The notes: generated by a model not told the origin, from the sequence alone. DNA of 11,660 nt from CAZEJK01 sp964512045 (GCA_964512045.1 CAZEJK010000160.1:1-11660); one strand, 5' to 3'. Numbered from the stretch's first letter, positions 1 to 6,481 are shown. Program-made: numbers and translations.

Positions 1-27
1 GGGGTGGTGGAGCTAACCGACCACCCC
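1..27. other. Perfect 8-bp inverted repeat at the window edge
   Basis: GGGGTGGT (1-8) is the exact reverse complement of ACCACCCC (20-27), with an 11-base loop. It lies just upstream of the AT-rich promoter region of the toxin-antitoxin pair. It could be the terminator stem of a gene off the left edge (only a weak TTAT follows) or part of an operator. The sequence does not decide between these. Confidence 0.45.
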
Positions 28-30
28 CTT

Positions 31-60
31 ATATGATATATAGTATGATCAAATTAGGAG
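31..60 (+). promoter_or_regulatory. AT-rich promoter/operator and ribosome binding site of the antitoxin-toxin operon
   Basis: An AT-rich stretch in otherwise GC-rich DNA holds TATGAT twice, at 32-37 and 44-49 (12 bp apart), with TATAGT at 39-44. Each fits a -10 box, and the 12-bp direct repeat is a plausible site for a ribbon-helix-helix repressor. AGGAG at 56-60 is a good Shine-Dalgarno sequence 6 bases before the ATG at 67. Autoregulation by the encoded antitoxin is inferred from the family, not shown. Confidence 0.5.
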
Positions 61-66
61 CGAACC

Positions 67-360
67 ATGCGTCGGGTCACAGTCACGCTACCGGACACCA
101 TCGTCGAGCAGATCGACCTCTGGGAAGCCAACCGGAGCAAGTTCCTCACCGAGGCTGCGCGAAGAGAGCTTGAACGCCGTCGGCAGCGCGAGCTATACCG
201 CTCGCTGGGGTCACCGCACACCGACACCGAGGCGGTCGCGGAGCTCGGGATGACAGAGTGGGGCACGCACGGAGAGAGCGACGACGATCTCGTGGCATCC
301 GACGCCGGCAGATCGATCCGCTGGACTCCGGGCTCCGGATGGACGGAAGATGACGAGTGA
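67..360 (+). CDS. Ribbon-helix-helix antitoxin of a MazEF-type pair
   Basis: This 97-residue protein has the ribbon-helix-helix layout: a basic beta strand (RRVTVTLPD, residues 2-10), a first helix (about 11-20), and a second helix opening at NRSKFLTEAARREL (about 22-35). RHH antitoxins bind DNA as dimers through the N-terminal strand and repress their own operon. The C-terminal part, after about residue 45, is acidic and low in complexity (DDD, TEDDE at the end), as expected for a flexible segment that wraps and neutralises the toxin. The start is supported by AGGAG six bases upstream. The stop codon overlaps the GTG start of the next gene (GTGA), which implies translational coupling. The family call is firm; pairing with the downstream toxin follows from position. 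Confidence 0.88.
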   Translation: MRRVTVTLPDTIVEQIDLWEANRSKFLTEAARRELERRRQRELYRSLGSPHTDTEAVAELGMTEWGTHGESDDDLVASDAGRSIRWTPGSGWTEDDE

Positions 361-800
361 GCCTCGAGCGCGGCACTGTCGTTCTCCTCTCACTCGACCC
401 TGCTCAGGGCCATGAGCAGCGCGGCGCTCGTCCCTGCGTGATCGTGACCGCACCGGAGGTCAGCATGGATCAGCGCTACCCGATGCTGGCGGTGGTGCCG
501 ATCACGGGAACACCCGGAGAAGGCGCACTCTACCCGCCCCTCCGGCCCGGCCCTTCGGGTCTGACGAAACCGTCGTGGGCGCTGGTCGACCAGGTCCGGT
601 CGGTCGAAAAACATCGAGTGTTCCGAGCGTTTGGCACGGTCGCTCCGGTTCAGAGACTGAGGCTACAGAAGGAAAGGAGGATTGTGTCGACCAGGAATCA
701 TTCGCGACGGCCCCTCCCCCCCGGGGGGACGGGCCGGGAACCGGGCTGCTGTGGCGCTGTCACATGCACAAGAATAATTGTCATCGATGCACAAGAGTAG
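357..800 (+). CDS. MazF/PemK-family endoribonuclease toxin with an abnormal C-terminal tail
   Basis: Residues 4-115 follow the MazF/PemK pattern: RGTVVLLSLDPAQGHEQRGARPCVIV (4-29) with the conserved GHEQ-RG-RP motif, then PITGTP, and LVDQVRSVEKHRV (about 77-89). MazF proteins are mRNA interferases that cut single-stranded RNA at short motifs and are held inactive by the cognate antitoxin. The GTG start at 357 overlaps the antitoxin stop by 4 bp. The family normally ends near 110-120 residues with a last helix, which here would be QRLRLQKERRIV (about 99-110). This frame continues to 147 residues through a GC-rich hairpin at 708-736 and gives a Pro/Gly/Cys-rich tail unlike the family. I infer loss of the original stop or a small frameshift near 690-710. 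The RNase core is complete, so activity cannot be excluded. Confidence 0.85.
   Translation: MSLERGTVVLLSLDPAQGHEQRGARPCVIVTAPEVSMDQRYPMLAVVPITGTPGEGALYPPLRPGPSGLTKPSWALVDQVRSVEKHRVFRAFGTVAPVQRLRLQKERRIVSTRNHSRRPLPPGGTGREPGCCGAVTCTRIIVIDAQE
708..736. repeat. Near-perfect 14-bp GC inverted repeat inside the MazF tail
   Basis: The left arm (708-721) pairs with the right arm (723-736) with a single mismatch around one central base, passing through a C-run and a G-run. On RNA this would fold very stably. It sits where a normal-length MazF gene would have just ended, so it may be an old transcription terminator or a repeat that the extended frame now reads through. No U-run follows. Confidence 0.55.
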
Positions 801-828
801 TTGACGTCGAGCACAAAAGGACATTTAA

Positions 829-1230
829 ATGAAACGCAAGTCTTTATATTTTTTAATGTTCGTTATGGTATTGTGTGCCTTTGCTGCGGGCACCACAGAG
901 AGCTATTGTCAGGGCTGTCGTGAGGGGTGGCTGGACGACGATTGTACTATCCTGATTCAAGATAGGTGCTGGCCCGACTGCGGGCAGGGCCACTCTCATT
1001 GTAGGGAAAGTCCGACGTGCGAATCATATGGGACTGGCTGCTACGAGTCGTGCGGAGGTCCGGTCCAGTGCGGTCCGTTTCTGCAAGGAAGTGTTGGGGA
1101 GATCCCGTGCGGTCCCTTTCTGCAGGGAAGTGACAAGGAGCTTCCCGGTGAGGAGAAACCAGCGGAAGCTGTCCAAGTAAACACTGAGGAGCTCGCCAGA
1201 ATTATGCTTGAACTGGTGAGTGCGCTGTAG
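829..1230 (+). CDS. Small exported cysteine-rich protein with a 13-residue tandem repeat
   Basis: I do not recognise a family for this 133-residue protein. Residues 1-21 are a clear Sec signal peptide: basic MKRK, a hydrophobic core, and small residues AAG before the likely cleavage site. There is no good lipobox. The mature part is rich in cysteine (11 Cys between residues 27 and 94), often spaced as CxxC or CxxxC, suggesting disulfides outside the cytoplasm. CGPFLQGS occurs twice (81-88 and 94-101) as part of a 13-residue repeat. The C-terminus (about 103-133) is acidic and looks helical. AAGGA at 817-821 is 7 bases before the ATG. Lower GC than the flanking toxin genes and nearness to the large secreted protein at 1336 suggest the two exported proteins may belong together; that is inference. 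Confidence 0.78.
   Translation: MKRKSLYFLMFVMVLCAFAAGTTESYCQGCREGWLDDDCTILIQDRCWPDCGQGHSHCRESPTCESYGTGCYESCGGPVQCGPFLQGSVGEIPCGPFLQGSDKELPGEEKPAEAVQVNTEELARIMLELVSAL
1068..1145 (+). repeat. 39-bp in-frame tandem repeat in the cysteine-rich gene
   Basis: Two copies start with GTGCGGTCC at 1068 and 1107, a period of 39 bp (13 codons). The first 26 bases of each unit match with three differences; the rest has diverged. The repeat preserves frame and encodes CGPFLQGS twice, so it is an internal duplication within the protein. Confidence 0.7.
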
Positions 1231-1240
1231 AACGCCGGGT

Positions 1241-1280
1241 GATCAAACTTGGCATAAATAGGTAGGCAGTTGGTTTGATC
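1241..1280. promoter_or_regulatory. Inverted repeat between the two exported-protein genes
   Basis: GATCAAAC (1241-1248) is the exact reverse complement of GTTTGATC (1273-1280), separated by 24 AT-rich bases. It lies 11 bases after the stop of the cysteine-rich gene and about 55 bases before the preferred start of the next gene. It could be a two-half-site operator or a loose hairpin. No T-run follows, so I do not call it a terminator. Confidence 0.4.
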
Positions 1281-1335
1281 GATGGATCGCCGACAAGAAC
1301 CCCTCAGATTAGGAGCACAAGAACTTGGCGGGTAT

Positions 1336-3519
1336 ATGAAGATCGTACTTTGTTTGTTCCTACTGATGACCTCTCCGGTCGCCGTCTCGGGGGCTCCAGT
1401 ATCTGTCACAGTACACGGTGGTGCTGATGTTGACGCATCTGTTGTGCTCTCGTGCGGTGAGCTGGTGAAGGAGTTGGAAGTGTCGTTGGTCGATGGATCG
1501 GGCGTTGTGGACTTCAGCTTGAATGACCACCGCCAATGCCAAATCAGTGCAGAGGCCGCTGGCTTTTGGTGTGAAACCGTCTCAATTCATGGCACGGATT
1601 CTTCAGCGGTGGATCTACACCTAATGCCTGCTGGCTTTATTGAGGGAACGGTGAAGGTTCCTATCGGTTCTGACCTGCCCCAGCGGGTTGTTCTTAACTT
1701 GTCCCGCCCTGTTGCTTCTCCGGCTGAAAGAACAGAGAGCCTCGAGCTTACGTGTCCCGTGGCTGAAGGCAGGATTGCTGATTGTGTTGCGCCTGCTGGG
1801 CGCTGGCATCTCCGAGCCTCGGCGAGTCTGTTCGCACCGGTGTTCCTCTGGGATCGGGAAGTTCCATTGCATGAGCATCTTGATCTGAAAGAGCTCCGAT
1901 TGAGTCGCGGTGGCGCGGTTCTAGGTTGTGTAGCTGCTGAAGATGGTCCTTCTGATCCAGCGACTGCACAGGTCCGGATTCGCCCAGTGAAGACCCCGAG
2001 TCTCGAAGATGATCTTCTCGAGAAGCTTGGATCAGTGAACGAGTGGGGCTGTTTCTCGTTCTCAGACCTATCCTCTGGTATGTACGAGCTTTCCGTCAGT
2101 CAGCCCGGATTCATCACGGCGGAGGTTGGCCCGCTGAGATTGAGTCCGCAAGAGCACATTGAGCTTAGCGCACCCATAGTTATGAAGCGAGGTGCGCGCT
2201 TCGTAGTCGAAGTGATCCCGCGCGATTCGCCCCAAGGCGATAGTTGGGATATCGCCTTTTCCAAACCAGGAGGGGGAGACTGGATCGACAGAGGGACTTC
2301 GGAAGGTGGTGTTTGGCATTCCGATCGGATGGCCCCTGGACCATACTATGTCAGCGTGCTCGATGAGGAACTCGGAGAAGTGGTACGGAAAAAGGTTGAG
2401 CTGACTGAAGACCTGCAGCTGCTCAAGCTGAGAGTACCGCTCTTCGCCGTAGATGGAGAAGTGGTTTATGGCGATAAGGGCCTGGAGGATGCGTCGGTAA
2501 GTTTCGCGAACTCCCAGACTGTGAAGACGGACCGAGATGGCCGGTTCTCTGCAACGTTAGGGCGAGAGGGAAACTGGCGACTTCACGTCGCTTGTGATGA
2601 TCCCCCTGTCTCACGAAAGCTCTACAAGAAGATAGAGCGCGGAGAGGACGAAGAGCGCGCAGAACTCAAAATTGAACTCCCAGAAACATTCTTGCACGGC
2701 CAAGTGCTGGACGAGATGGGAGTACCGATAGCCGAGTCTATCGTGACAGCGCTGATCGTCGGCGAAAAGGAAAGCCTGACAACTGTCACTAGCAGCGAAG
2801 ACGGTTGGTTCGAAGCGCATTGCGTCCCGGAGGGGCAGTATGGCCTCCAGGCGGAGAAGAGGATTGAGGGCCACCTGATGACGTCGGATATGGTGCAACA
2901 GGAAGTACGTGAGGGCCTTACACCCTCACCTGCGCGACTTGTCCTAAAAAGGGCATGGCGGTTGAGTGGCGAAGTTCTGGGACCGCAAGGGCCGGTTCCA
3001 AGGGCGAAAGTGAAAGCGATTGTGGCTGGGCCTGACGGGAAGGTGCAGGGGGGACCGCTCCCAATTGCAAGAACGGACATGGTGGGTCGTTTTGGGTTGG
3101 ATCTCCCGGGGTTTTCGGCATCGGCCGAGATTTGTGTAGAGGCTCCAGGGTTTGCGTTCCACGTAGAGCGAGTTATGAACGTCGGCGGTAACGAAGCACA
3201 GCGCGTAGAAGTGTCGCTGGAGCAATTGGGGGGCACCCTGATTCTGCATGGCGGCCAGCGAACAGATCTTGTGATGGTCAATGGAAATGGGTTACCTCTC
3301 AAGCAGCTGCTCGATTGGGCCAAGTTGAACGGAGGAGGTACGGTGGATGGCACGCTTACGGTACCGCACATGGCAGCGGGCTACTACCGATTCTGCTCCG
3401 TTACCCTTCAGGAGCTGATGCTTGTGTGTGGAGGGGGTGCTGCGCCAAAGCTCGATTCCTGCGACGTCGGACACCTTGCGCCGAACGGCACGCTATCTCT
3501 GCATTTGCCGGGCTCCTGA
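1336..3519 (+). CDS. Large secreted protein of carboxypeptidase-regulatory-like (prealbumin-fold) beta domains
   Basis: The frame is open from 1282, but the ATG at 1336 begins a textbook signal peptide (MKIVLCLFLLMTSPVAVSGA, residues 1-20), so I use it; the mature protein starts near residue 21 of 727. The body is a string of about six beta-rich domains (roughly 21-100, 190-270, 285-365, 370-450, 452-540, 542-630). Several show the carboxypeptidase regulatory-like pattern: a GxV strand, 'ASV' or 'AKV', then DG-F or G-F, ending in a G-Y/W-L-V strand (TDRDGRFSATL at 398-408, SEDGWFEAHC at 487-496). The C-terminal segment ends with AAGYYRFC (680-687) and CDVGHLAPNGTLSLHL (709-724), perhaps a disulfide-closed last domain. 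No enzyme motif or C-terminal anchor is visible. Such domains usually act as structural or binding modules at the cell surface. GC is lower than in the right half of the window. Confidence 0.75.
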   Translation: MKIVLCLFLLMTSPVAVSGAPVSVTVHGGADVDASVVLSCGELVKELEVSLVDGSGVVDFSLNDHRQCQISAEAAGFWCETVSIHGTDSSAVDLHLMPAGFIEGTVKVPIGSDLPQRVVLNLSRPVASPAERTESLELTCPVAEGRIADCVAPAGRWHLRASASLFAPVFLWDREVPLHEHLDLKELRLSRGGAVLGCVAAEDGPSDPATAQVRIRPVKTPSLEDDLLEKLGSVNEWGCFSFSDLSSGMYELSVSQPGFITAEVGPLRLSPQEHIELSAPIVMKRGARFVVEVIPRDSPQGDSWDIAFSKPGGGDWIDRGTSEGGVWHSDRMAPGPYYVSVLDEELGEVVRKKVELTEDLQLLKLRVPLFAVDGEVVYGDKGLEDASVSFANSQTVKTDRDGRFSATLGREGNWRLHVACDDPPVSRKLYKKIERGEDEERAELKIELPETFLHGQVLDEMGVPIAESIVTALIVGEKESLTTVTSSEDGWFEAHCVPEGQYGLQAEKRIEGHLMTSDMVQQEVREGLTPSPARLVLKRAWRLSGEVLGPQGPVPRAKVKAIVAGPDGKVQGGPLPIARTDMVGRFGLDLPGFSASAEICVEAPGFAFHVERVMNVGGNEAQRVEVSLEQLGGTLILHGGQRTDLVMVNGNGLPLKQLLDWAKLNGGGTVDGTLTVPHMAAGYYRFCSVTLQELMLVCGGGAAPKLDSCDVGHLAPNGTLSLHLPGS

Positions 3520-3623
3520 CGGCACTGCAATCATCCGTGCCACATCCGTGCTCATACCTCCTGTCAAGTATGTTGTCGTGGACAGCCTGGAGGCGAAGCG
3601 GCACGACGTTTGACTTGCTATTG

Positions 3624-3760
3624 GCGCCGCCGCAAGCCCTCCTGCGCCACGCGGCCAGTGAAGCCTCGGCCACTCCGAGCGGGGAGGGCGGCGGCGCGGG
3701 TCCCGGTCCAGAGCCCGGCCATCCGGAGGCGGGCCCGCGGCCCCCGGCGAGGCGGCTGCG
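3624..3760. repeat. 137-bp structured repeat, copy A
   Basis: This stretch recurs in direct orientation at 11230-11366 with one difference (C at 3734, T at 11340). Its left edge coincides with the base of a hairpin: GCGCCGCCGC (3624-3633) pairs perfectly with GCGGCGGCGC (3688-3697), and CCTCC pairs with GGAGG further in after a short bulge. The right half holds a perfect palindrome, GCGGGCCCGC. All reading frames are open only because of the high GC, and I see no protein motif. I read it as a dispersed non-coding repeat, perhaps a miniature mobile or REP-composite element. It directly abuts the GGTGCCA array on its right. Confidence 0.85.
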
Positions 3761-3988
3761 AATGGAATGGTGCCAAATGGAATGGTGCCACGTACCGCAA
3801 CAGCGCCAAAGTGCCGGGCTTTAGGACACGAGGAAGTTGCGAGCGGAAGACGCGGTGCCAGAATGGTGCCAGAATGGTGCCACGTACCGCAAAGTTCTCA
3901 TACCACACGAATGGTGCCAGAATGGTGCCACGTACCGCAAAGTTCTTAGGACGGGTGGACGGGTGCCACCTACCGCAAAGTTTTCAAA
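3761..3988 (+). repeat. REP-like array (GGTGCCA units) upstream of the intact RAYT
   Basis: GGTGCCA occurs eight times on this strand between 3769 and 3968. In four places it extends to a longer unit, GGTGCCACGTACCGCAA (about 3784, 3876 and 3924, and with one change at 3962), and the last three continue into AGTTCT or AGTTTT. The unit can form a short hairpin: GGTGC and GTACC pair around CAC with one G-T wobble, and an unpaired AAAGTT flank follows. The 56-bp element at 3806-3861 is embedded in the array. Short hairpin units clustered beside a RAYT gene are the hallmark of REP/BIME elements. Confidence 0.85.
3806..3861. repeat. 56-bp perfect repeat, copy A
   Basis: These 56 bases recur without a mismatch at 10262-10317, same orientation. 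Here the element is embedded in the GGTGCCA array and itself ends in GGTGCCAG. There is no convincing coding frame. The other copy sits at the 5' edge of the second RAYT, which ties the two RAYT loci together. Confidence 0.9.
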
Positions 3989-4275
3989 GCCGCGCTGGCG
4001 CGAGACGAAGATGGAAGGCACGGTCGGTGGCGGGCTAATCGTTGACCTCCAGTACGTCGCGGATCGCGGAGGCGAACCAATTGACTGACGGCTATCAGTC
4101 GTGGCAGGTCGAGTTTCGCGTAGCTCCTCCAACGAGATGTAGCCTTCTTGTCCACAGCACGCAGCTGCGGTCATTGACCTCCTTGCGCGGATATCGACTG
4201 TAGCGCGTATGTGCCGGCAACCCACGTTTTCATAGCAGTGCAGCTCCGGTGCTGCGAGCGCCGGCACCACGCGGG
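3989..4275. other. Spacer upstream of the intact RAYT, no gene recognised
   Basis: I see no convincing gene here. One 6-bp perfect inverted repeat, GACTGA (4083-4088) with TCAGTC (4095-4100), is present. On the - strand two short protein-like stretches lie in different frames (GYISLEELRETRP around 4110-4150, and FASAIRDVLEVND ending near 4038). They may be the decayed end of a small gene, but no family is recognisable. Confidence 0.3.
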
Positions 4276-4304
4276 TTGATGGCATGATGGGTCCGAGGTA
4301 GAAT
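4276..4304 (+). promoter_or_regulatory. Candidate sigma-70-type promoter of the intact RAYT
   Basis: TTGATG (4276-4281) and TAGAAT (4299-4304) are separated by 17 bases, a good match to -35 and -10 boxes. The start codon lies 39 bases past the -10 box, with GAGGA at 4333-4337 as ribosome binding site. The match is by eye only. Confidence 0.45.
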
Positions 4305-4343
4305 CACACATCCCGTCCACACGCACATGCATGAGGAAAAGCC

Positions 4344-5369
4344 ATGCCGAGAAAAAGACGCATTTTCGTGCAGGACGGCGTGTACCACGTGTACTGCCGC
4401 GTCGCACGCGGCGAACAAGTCTTCGACAACACCAGCCACGCCGATTACTGGGTCGATACGGTTTCTTTCGCCACCTGGCTCCATGACCTCACGGTCCTTG
4501 CTTGGTGCCTGATGTCGAACCACTACCACCTCGTGATCAAGACGCACACGATCCCGCTATGGAGAGCGATGGCGGTGATCCAGGGCCGGGTGGCAAAGCA
4601 GTTCAACCGCGACCACCGTTACACCGGCCGACTGTGGCAAAGCCGGTACAAGGCTCGCATAGTCCAGGATCCTGTGGACCTCGACCACTTGTTCGCCTAC
4701 GTTCATCTCAACCCCGTCGCAGCAGGAATCGTTGAAGACCCGCTTGACTACCCGCAGTCGGGCCACGGCGAGCTGCTCGGTACCGCACCACGGCTCTGCG
4801 ACGTGCAAGCGGCACTGGCGTTCTTCGACGAGGACCTCACCACCGCCCGCTCGGTGTACACGAACCACGTTCGGGCGGTGACGGAGGCTCGTTGGTTGTC
4901 GACCGGGGTCAGAAGACTCCCTTGGTGGCAGACCGTTCAGGAGGACGACGAGACCGTTCCGCGGAACCTGGCGCCCCGCGGCTCCACCAACTATCTCGGG
5001 CAGCCTCTGGCGCCCGAGCAGCATGCACGTCCCGAGCTCGTCGATGTTCTCGCCATGGCAGAGGCTGAACTTGGGCTCACCCGCGGCGCGCTGTCAGGAA
5101 GCAGTCGAGCCCGCCTTCTCGCCTGGTATCGATGCCTCTTCGCGACCTTCGCCGTCTCCTGGCTCGGGTACACGAGCAAAGAGGTCGAGGTGATCGTCAA
5201 CAAGGGAAGAAGCTCGGTCAGCCGCTGGGTCTCCGATGGGCTGGTTCTGCAAAAGTCGGCCCCAGAGTTCCTGGACTCCCTCAACCGGCTGGCGTCGAGC
5301 TTCGCTCGACAGTGGCCGTATGCCGAATTCGTTCTCCCGCGCACACCCAGTCAGTTCGACCGGCTTTGA
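4344..5369 (+). CDS. REP-associated tyrosine transposase (RAYT, Y1 HUH family)
   Basis: This 341-residue protein is a full-length member of the IS200-like/RAYT group. Residues 7-26 give the first strand (RIFVQDGVYHVYCRVARGEQ). WCLMSNHYHLVI (54-65) carries the metal-binding HUH motif as H60-Y-H62. GRLWQSRYKARIV (95-107) is the conserved W-RYKA segment. AYVHLNPVAAGIV (118-130) carries the likely nucleophile Tyr119. Residues about 255-300 look like a helix-turn-helix, the C-terminal extension common in long RAYTs. These enzymes nick single-stranded REP hairpins and join to DNA through the tyrosine. The start has GAGGA 6 bases upstream and a plausible promoter. The stop codon (5367-5369) lies inside the downstream inverted repeat. 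All catalytic residues are present, so it may be active. Confidence 0.93.
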   Translation: MPRKRRIFVQDGVYHVYCRVARGEQVFDNTSHADYWVDTVSFATWLHDLTVLAWCLMSNHYHLVIKTHTIPLWRAMAVIQGRVAKQFNRDHRYTGRLWQSRYKARIVQDPVDLDHLFAYVHLNPVAAGIVEDPLDYPQSGHGELLGTAPRLCDVQAALAFFDEDLTTARSVYTNHVRAVTEARWLSTGVRRLPWWQTVQEDDETVPRNLAPRGSTNYLGQPLAPEQHARPELVDVLAMAEAELGLTRGALSGSSRARLLAWYRCLFATFAVSWLGYTSKEVEVIVNKGRSSVSRWVSDGLVLQKSAPEFLDSLNRLASSFARQWPYAEFVLPRTPSQFDRL

Positions 5370-5431
5370 GAACTTTGCGGTACGTGGCACCGATGTGGCA
5401 CCGATGGCGGTACGTGGCACCGATGGGCACC
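5364..5431 (-). repeat. Inverted REP-like units at the downstream edge of the RAYT
   Basis: CTTTGAGAACTTTGCGGTAC begins at 5364 and continues to GGCACC at 5391. This is the reverse complement of the unit upstream of the gene, including its CAAAG end as seen at 3962-3988. A shorter copy (GCGGTACGTGGCACC) is at 5407-5421, and TGGCACC cores start at 5385, 5396 and 5415. The first unit contains the RAYT stop codon. The IS91-like relic begins a few bases beyond. Confidence 0.85.
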
Positions 5432-5440
5432 GATCCGGAT

Positions 5441-5835
5441 GGCGTACTCGCCGTAGTAGCGAATGACCTGGGCCCTTGGCTCGACCGCGTGCATCAGGAT
5501 TCGGGCCAGGAGGTCGCGCGGGTCGAAGCTCTCGACCACCTCCTGACCAGCGGACCCCGCCTTGGCCGATTTCTTGACCCGGTAGGTCGCCCGCTCGCCC
5601 CCGTCATCGAACTCGGGTCGACCGAGGCTGACAGGTCGCCGCACGAGGTACCGCGCGAGCCTCTCCAGGCCGTCCGGGTCATCAGGGGCCACGGTGACGG
5701 TGTTGTGGACGGAGAAGCCCGAGTGACGCCAGCTCAGGAGCAAATTGCCCCGCTCCTCGGTCAGCAAACCCTCGTCCATCAGGAATGGCTTCACCCTGTG
5801 CTGAAACACCTTCTCGGCCGCGGCCGAGTCGACGT
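5441..5835 (-). pseudogene. C-terminal fragment of an IS91-like (Y2 HUH) transposase
   Basis: About 130 residues on this strand match the C-terminal region of IS91/IS801-type transposases. A conserved HSGFSVHNTVTV stretch (about 5710-5745) is followed by DGLERLARYLVRRPVSLGR, then ATYRVKK, FDPRDLLARI and QVIRYYGEYA near the end. In the family these give H-GFSVH, L-RLARYL-RPP, VRYRLK and VRYYG-Y. The N-terminal zinc-binding part, HUH and paired tyrosines are missing. The right end of the fragment breaks off at the junction with the + strand relic, and its 3' end runs straight into the REP units at 5431. No start codon belongs to it; the surrounding open frame is coincidental. This is a decayed, non-functional relic. 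Confidence 0.8.
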
Positions 5836-5853
5836 GCGGCACTGGCACCCACC

Positions 5854-6204
5854 CAGGGCGAGTACCCGTTGGCCGAGGCCCGGGAGTCGCGGAAGCTGAT
5901 CGAGACCATCCGTCACTTCTGCGGAGTCTACTTCTGCTCGCCGACGGGTTTCTCGGTGATGGGCAACCACTACCACCTGGTGGTGCGCTTCGAGGAGCCC
6001 AGGGTGGTGAGCCGGGAGGAGCCCGAGCGACGTGCCCGGATGATGTACCCGTCCAAGGCGTCGCAGGCACGGTTGGCTCTGTGGAGTGACGCGCAGTGGG
6101 AGCACTTCCGCGAGCGGCTGTTCGACGTCTCGGAGCTGATGCGCAACGTCCAGGCCGCCTTCGCCCGGTGGTACAACCGCCAGCGTCGGCTCGGAAGCCC
6201 CTGA
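5854..6204 (+). pseudogene. Middle fragment of a second class of RAYT/IS200-like transposase
   Basis: Starting near EYPLAEARESRKLIETIRHF (about 5860) the frame matches a different RAYT-like group from the one at 4344. FSVMGNHYHLVVRFEEP carries the HUH motif (His codons at 5968 and 5974). It is followed by ERRARMMYPSKA, WSDAQWEHFRERLFDVSELMRN and FARWYNR. Family members continue with a GRFWGDRFKS segment and a YVELNPVRAG helix holding the catalytic tyrosine. Here the match stops after WYNR (about 6180) and the frame ends five residues later. Both the N-terminal strand and the tyrosine helix are absent, so it cannot be active. It abuts the IS91-like relic head to head, with a TGGCACC core at the junction (5843-5849). 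Confidence 0.8.
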
Positions 6205-6481
6205 TTCCTGCATCCGCCCGGGACGACCACCACAGCTGAGACCCGATGAGGGTGCTGCCGTCCGAGCCCTTCTCGAGAGTCGTGTTGCCGGTGGTGGCCT
6301 CGATTAACGCGCATCGGACGGTTTTTGGGGGGGGGCGGAGAACCGATCACGACCCTCCTGCTGCACCGGTGGCGGATGACCGCCACCGGGAACCGACAAT
6401 TACAGTGTCCCTTGGCTCTGTCGGCACCGCGGAGGGCGCACCTCGTGGCCGCCCCGCGGCTTCGGCCACCCCCGGCGGAAA
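6205..6481. other. Intergenic stretch with a G-run and a strong hairpin, no gene
   Basis: I find no convincing gene in these 277 bases. A run of nine G follows five T at 6322-6335. A strong palindrome at 6366-6389 is described separately. The stretch separates the transposase relics from the 3' end of the GloVer gene. Confidence 0.4.
6366..6389. repeat. Perfect 10-bp hairpin, possible REP of the neighbouring relic
   Basis: CCGGTGGCGG (6366-6375) pairs exactly with CCGCCACCGG (6380-6389) around ATGA. Its size and tight loop are typical of a REP hairpin. It differs in sequence from the GGTGCCA units, so it may belong to the second RAYT class whose relic ends 160 bases upstream. Only one copy is in the window. 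Confidence 0.6.

Larger units (their letters stand above)
3761..5431 (+). mobile_element. REPtron-like unit: RAYT gene bracketed by inverted REP arrays
   Basis: The intact RAYT at 4344-5369 has REP-like units facing inward on both sides: GGTGCCACGTACCGCAAAGTT on the left (last copies near 3876, 3924 and 3962) and its reverse complement on the right (5364-5391, partial copies to 5431). This arrangement matches what is known of REPtrons, where a RAYT and its REP partners form one block. Outer borders are approximate. Whether the block moves as a unit cannot be seen. Confidence 0.65.

Noticed and set aside
1282..1335. Upstream ATG as the start of the large secreted protein
   Set aside because: It would put 18 charged residues before a perfect signal peptide. 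The ATG at 1336 gives a normal exported N-terminus.
3769..3988. CRISPR array
   Set aside because: The units are short and irregularly spaced, lack uniform spacers, and occur inverted on the other side of a RAYT, which fits REP elements.
4038..4155. Decayed small gene on the - strand (YISLEELRETRP and FASAIRDVLEVND in different frames)
   Set aside because: The two pieces are short, frameshifted and not assignable to a family, so I only mention them in the spacer entry.
5132..5899. + strand frame across the RAYT end, REP units and IS91-like relic
   Set aside because: It crosses unrelated elements and shows no motif. The genuine signals are the RAYT in another frame and the relic on the - strand.
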